64,000 nt of DNA from contig NZ_CP108424.1 in NCBI RefSeq assembly GCF_035917235.1, forward strand, positions 186,001-250,000, given 5' to 3'. The notes under the pieces were generated by a model. The model ran no database searches. It saw only the letters and a list, made by a program, of their open reading frames with translations, and was not told where the DNA came from. Both the position numbers and the translations under genes were made by a program. Below are positions 61,294 through 64,000 of the stretch, piece by piece. The stretch comes from Streptomyces sp. NBC_01294. GTDB lineage: Bacteria > Actinomycetota > Actinomycetes > Streptomycetales > Streptomycetaceae. Within the stretch, counting starts at the first letter, position 1, and every line of letters begins with the position of its first letter.

Positions 61294-62128
61294 CTCCTCC
61301 GCAGCCACCGGCTTCGCCCCCGCCGCAGGCGGCTCCGGCCTCGCCGGAACCGCCCCTGTCGGACCTGCCGTGCCCCACCACGGCCGCCTCCAGTTCGGGG
61401 TCGGACAGCTGGCCCACGCCCAGCAGAGCCACTCCGGCCAGTACCGGTTCGGTGCCGGGGAGCGCCGCAGAGGGAGCCCGCCGCAGGGACGCGAGGCGCT
61501 CGGCGCCGGCTGTGGTGCACCACAGCCGCCGCTTGGAGGTCCGGACAAGGAATACGATCACCGCGATGGACAGGAGGACCAGCAGACCTGCTGGGGTGAG
61601 CGCCCTGGCGGTGTGGTCCCCTGCCGCCGGGAAGCCGGACACCACAAGGACCGGGAGCAGGGCGGCCACGATGCGCCTGCGCCGCACGATGCGTGCGAGC
61701 ACCGTCGGCTCGACGAGCAGTCCGGCCCGCACGAGAGTGGTACCGATGTCCCGGACCGCGCGGCTGCGCATCACAAGGCGGCAGAGGCGCTCCGCCGTCA
61801 CGACGCCGCCGCGCCCGAGCGCTCCGACGAACTGCCCCTCCACCGCGTTGCGCGGTGCTCCCGGGACCCGGGTGACGTTGCCGTCCCGGGATATGTGCAG
61901 CCGGCCGTCACGTTGCATGGCGACCAGGACCGTGTGCGCGACGCGCCGGGGGCCGCCTGCGAGGAAGGCCGCTTCGAACAGCGCGTTGCCGAGGGCCGGG
62001 GCGGCTCGTGCGGCGGGCGCGGACGGACGTGGGTGCCGGGCTCGGCGGCTGGCTACGATGACGTGCGCCATCAATCCCGCGGCAGCAACGTACGTGAGGG
62101 CGAAGATCCAAGGTCCCAGGCCGTTCAT
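61271..62128 (-). CDS. TIGR04222-type membrane protein with a Cys/Gly-rich tail
   Basis: A 285-residue membrane protein. The N-terminal helix is WIFALTYVAAAGLMAHVIVA. The family segment AAFLAGGPRRVAHTVLVAMQ is followed by RDGRLHISRDG, then two helices (RIVAALLPVLVVSGF and TPAGLLVLLSIAVIVFLVRT). The end is a tail rich in Gly with Cys (AACGGGEAGGCGGGGDCGGD). ATG 62128 has GAAGGGACGG upstream. It overlaps the DUF692 remnant, so the two were one operon. DUF692 enzymes modify Cys-containing peptides in other systems, so the tail could have been a substrate. Confidence 0.8.
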   Translation of the reverse strand: MNGLGPWIFALTYVAAAGLMAHVIVASRRARHPRPSAPAARAAPALGNALFEAAFLAGGPRRVAHTVLVAMQRDGRLHISRDGNVTRVPGAPRNAVEGQFVGALGRGGVVTAERLCRLVMRSRAVRDIGTTLVRAGLLVEPTVLARIVRRRRIVAALLPVLVVSGFPAAGDHTARALTPAGLLVLLSIAVIVFLVRTSKRRLWCTTAGAERLASLRRAPSAALPGTEPVLAGVALLGVGQLSDPELEAAVVGHGRSDRGGSGEAGAACGGGEAGGCGGGGDCGGD

Positions 62129-62887
62129 GTCCGTCCCTTCGGTGCGCGCTGGCGGGAGTACGCCGAGGGTCGCGCTACAGCCCGAAGACGTGCTCCCTTC
62201 TCCCCCACCAGGGTCTTCCGATTCGGTTCGGGCGGCTATTCCCGGATTGTCGTGTCTTGACCGGTGTGGGACACGGCGGTAAGCGGGCTGGCCGTGCGGG
62301 CGGCGGCACGAGCTGTCCCCGGCCGCCGCGCATCGTGTCGTTGCGGGCAGGCCCCCGGCGGGCTGCGTCCGGCAGGGGCCTGGGCGGACCCGGCTACAGC
62401 AGCTCATGGCCCAGGTGTGGGAGTCGCCGTTGTCGTTGGCCGCGCCGTTGTAGCCGACCTCCTGGCCGGGAGCGAGGCAGATGGTCATGAGCCCGCCCCT
62501 GGCGTGCCCGGGAGTAGAACTTGACGTGGTCCTTGATGCCCGGACCGGAGATGCCGTGGAGTCCTCGGGTCCGAGTAGGACAGGAAACCGGTGTTGCTGT
62601 CAGAACTTTTGACAGGCTGCGATCCGGGCTTGGTCGTCCTGGGCCGGTGACCACGCGAGGCGGCGGGTGAGCAGCCGGGTGGCCAGGGCTTCAATGGCGG
62701 TTGTGGTGGTGACTGCCCGGTCTCCTGCGCCCTCTGCTGCGCCCGCCGCGGGAACGCGGTGATGCGGTGGGCAGATGTCCGTATGAAGTCGTCTTTCCGT
62801 TCTTGTCCTGCGGAGAGGGTGTGGTGGTACTGGCCTGCGAATGGCGGTCGGGAGCACTCCATCCGCCATCGGCCACAGGGCCCGCCC
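62129..62887. other. Intergenic with possible peptide remnant
   Basis: No confident gene. A short leftward frame from ATG 62488 reads MTICLAPGQEVGYNGAANDN and GDSHTWAMSCC, and another ends EALATRLLTRRLAWSPAQDD near 62600. Both could be fragments. The region includes the promoter of the TIGR04222 gene. Confidence 0.4.
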
Positions 62888-63448
62888 TCACGGACACCAG
62901 GAGCTGCCGCTCTGGCTCGCCCGGGCCTCCACCGTGTAGCCCTGCTCCCCGTCGAATGCCCAGGACACGCCGAGATGGGAGGTGGCACCGTCGATCCGCT
63001 TGGTGAAGCAGAGGCCGATCCGCTCGCCGTCCGGGTCGTTGCGCCCGGCGGGCTCGTCCGGCTCGGGCGGTGCTGGCAGCCAGCCGTTCTGGGCGGCGGC
63101 CGTCCGGTAGTAGGCGACTACGTCCGCCCGGCGGGCGGGCTCGGTGTACTCCCGGCCGACGTACGCGAAGGCGTCGTCGTCGTCGCAGCCGGAGAAGGAC
63201 GCGTCGTCGGCCTGTGCTCCTTGCGGGGTGCCGAGCGCCCGGACCTGGGCGGCCATCGGCTCCTGCAATGCCGCGTCCGCGGCGGTGCAGCCGTAGATCC
63301 CGCCGTTGAGGGCCCACCAGCCACCTATGACGGTGAGTGTGCCGAAGACCAGTCCGCCCGCGACTACGGACGCTCCCACCCGAAGATCGTTCACGGGCGG
63401 GAGCGTACCGGTCGGCCGCGGCGGGGAGAACTTGGGCACCCGCACCAT
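62888..63448 (-). CDS. Membrane-anchored extracytoplasmic protein
   Basis: About 186 residues. MVRVPKFSPPRPTGTLPPVN is followed by a membrane helix (VGASVVAGGLVFGTLTVIGG). The outer domain has Cys residues (YGCTAADAALQE, FSGCDDDDAFAYVG, IGLCFTKRIDG, SSWCP) that could form two disulfides. VVAYYRTAAAQNGWLPAPPE resembles small Streptomyces periplasmic domains. ATG 63448 is chosen; the ribosome site is weak. Function unknown. Confidence 0.7.
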   Translation of the reverse strand: MVRVPKFSPPRPTGTLPPVNDLRVGASVVAGGLVFGTLTVIGGWWALNGGIYGCTAADAALQEPMAAQVRALGTPQGAQADDASFSGCDDDDAFAYVGREYTEPARRADVVAYYRTAAAQNGWLPAPPEPDEPAGRNDPDGERIGLCFTKRIDGATSHLGVSWAFDGEQGYTVEARASQSGSSWCP

Positions 63449-63929
63449 GCCGCCCCGGCCCCTCACGCGGAGTTAGGCCGGGGACCACTGGGCCGACTTG
63501 CCGTCCGAGGGGGCTGGGTCACCGTCATGGCGATGGGCGCTGAGGTGGACCCGATACGGCAGGGAGATCTTCGACCTGGCCACCAGGGGGATGCCAAGGC
63601 CGCTCTCGGGCAGATTTGCGCCCAGAGGAAGGGCTGGCTCCAGGTGGCGGGTCATGACGGTGGCCCTTCCGAGGCCACCGTCCACCTCTGATTTTTCGCC
63701 GAGGACCACGACCCGGCGCGCAGCCCGTGAACGAGGCGCTTGACCGAAGCCTCGAGTACCTGGAAGAACCGGTGGGCCGCCGCATCGACGGTACTGCCGG
63801 CTGGCTACGGAAGCGTGTTGTTGAAGACGGCGGGTGGCTTCTGCAGAGCCGTGGCCGCGAACTTGAACCTCCCAGAGCCTGTCGTGCCAGCGGTCTGGCC
63901 CGCCGACTTGTCGCTGGCGCGCTGGTGAC
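63449..63929. other. Unassigned region before the HAD gene
   Basis: A forward frame ends at 63928 (VLPAGYGSVLLKTAGGFCRA, AVAANLNLPEPVVPAVWPAD), 1 bp before the HAD start. It may be the 3' end of an upstream gene, but its 5' part is not clear. A leftward frame near 63480-63700 (PESGLGIPLVARSKISLPYR) is also unassigned. Confidence 0.35.
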
Positions 63930-64000
63930 ATGATCAACAGACCGCCTCGGCCAGCACCCGCCAAGTACGTCCTGTTCGATGTGGACGGTACGTTGATCAA
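63930..64000 (+). CDS. HAD-superfamily hydrolase (3' end outside window)
   Basis: ATG 63930 reads MINRPPRPAPAKYVLFDVDG-TLI. FDVDGT is motif I of HAD phosphatases, in which the first Asp is the nucleophile. Only 23 residues are visible, so substrate and subfamily cannot be assigned. Confidence 0.7.
   Translation, partial: MINRPPRPAPAKYVLFDVDGTLI

Noticed and set aside
60950..62260. A 436-codon forward frame opposite the TIGR04222/DUF692 genes
   Set aside because: It is an antisense artefact with low-complexity Gly/Arg/His sequence and no domain.

Overview
The window is GC-rich actinobacterial DNA, almost certainly Streptomyces. The evidence is strong G/C bias at third codon positions, GTG/TTG starts, GTGA and ATGA gene overlaps, and the gene families seen: a WhiB-like regulator, a fused SecDF, RFLDTRDG-repeat surface proteins, an Imm21-like protein, DUF6247 and TIGR04222. 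It reads as accessory DNA, either a large plasmid or an integrated plasmid. It has its own partition locus (parAB with five copies of a 16-bp palindrome), its own replication block (two winged-helix proteins, a prim-pol, a D5-type helicase and six iteron units), many insertion elements and many broken genes. No rRNA gene, intact tRNA gene or CRISPR array was seen.

Layout. 0-3.5 kb: the 3' part of secDF, whose tail is overwritten by an IS3-family element. 3.5-12 kb: a secretome block on the minus strand: a large surface protein with three near-identical C-terminal repeats, a lipoprotein, and a 988-residue secreted protein with a dead and a live trypsin-like domain plus five beta-propeller-like repeats. 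Decayed genes lie at 7.1-8.5 kb. 12.5-14.5 kb: frameshifted genes and a serine recombinase without its catalytic serine motif. 14.5-20.2 kb: a variant-leucine-repeat protein, an Imm21-like protein, a truncated ISL3 transposase and small accessory genes. 20.5-26.7 kb: a second-copy hemC, a DUF6188 protein, remnants, and parB/parA with the palindromes. 28-31 kb: a WhiB-like regulator and two winged-helix replication genes. 31.38-38.05 kb: a 6.7-kb Tn3-family transposon with a frameshifted tnpA, a MarR/questin-oxidase-like/hydrolase cassette, and an intact resolvase with a res-like region. 39.4-43.1 kb: iteron units, prim-pol, D5 helicase and a small partner. 43.5-48.1 kb: a toxin-antitoxin-like pair, a DUF3662 protein, a 748-bp element with IS21-like ends around a DUF1877 gene, and a divergent MerR/serine hydrolase pair. 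48.1-52.4 kb: transposon, integrase and HNH remnants, a TetR regulator with a broken membrane protein, and a second-copy lgt. 52.6-59.4 kb: three tandem genes for helix-turn-helix/coiled-coil/transmembrane proteins mixed with small membrane proteins. 59.4-64 kb: remnants, a TIGR04222 membrane protein with a truncated DUF692 gene, a membrane-anchored protein, and the start of a HAD hydrolase.

How it fits together. ParA/ParB with the palindromes would maintain the replicon, and the winged-helix proteins, prim-pol and helicase would replicate it from the iteron region that the Tn3 element now splits. Accessory SecDF and Lgt, with the secreted, lipoprotein and membrane proteins, suggest an element that brings part of its own envelope-export capacity. 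Decay is pervasive, with in-frame nonsense codons and frameshifts in more than ten genes. The most distinctive features are the membrane-tethered helix-turn-helix cluster, one member of which needs a +1 shift on an A7 tract, and the palindrome-rich par locus.
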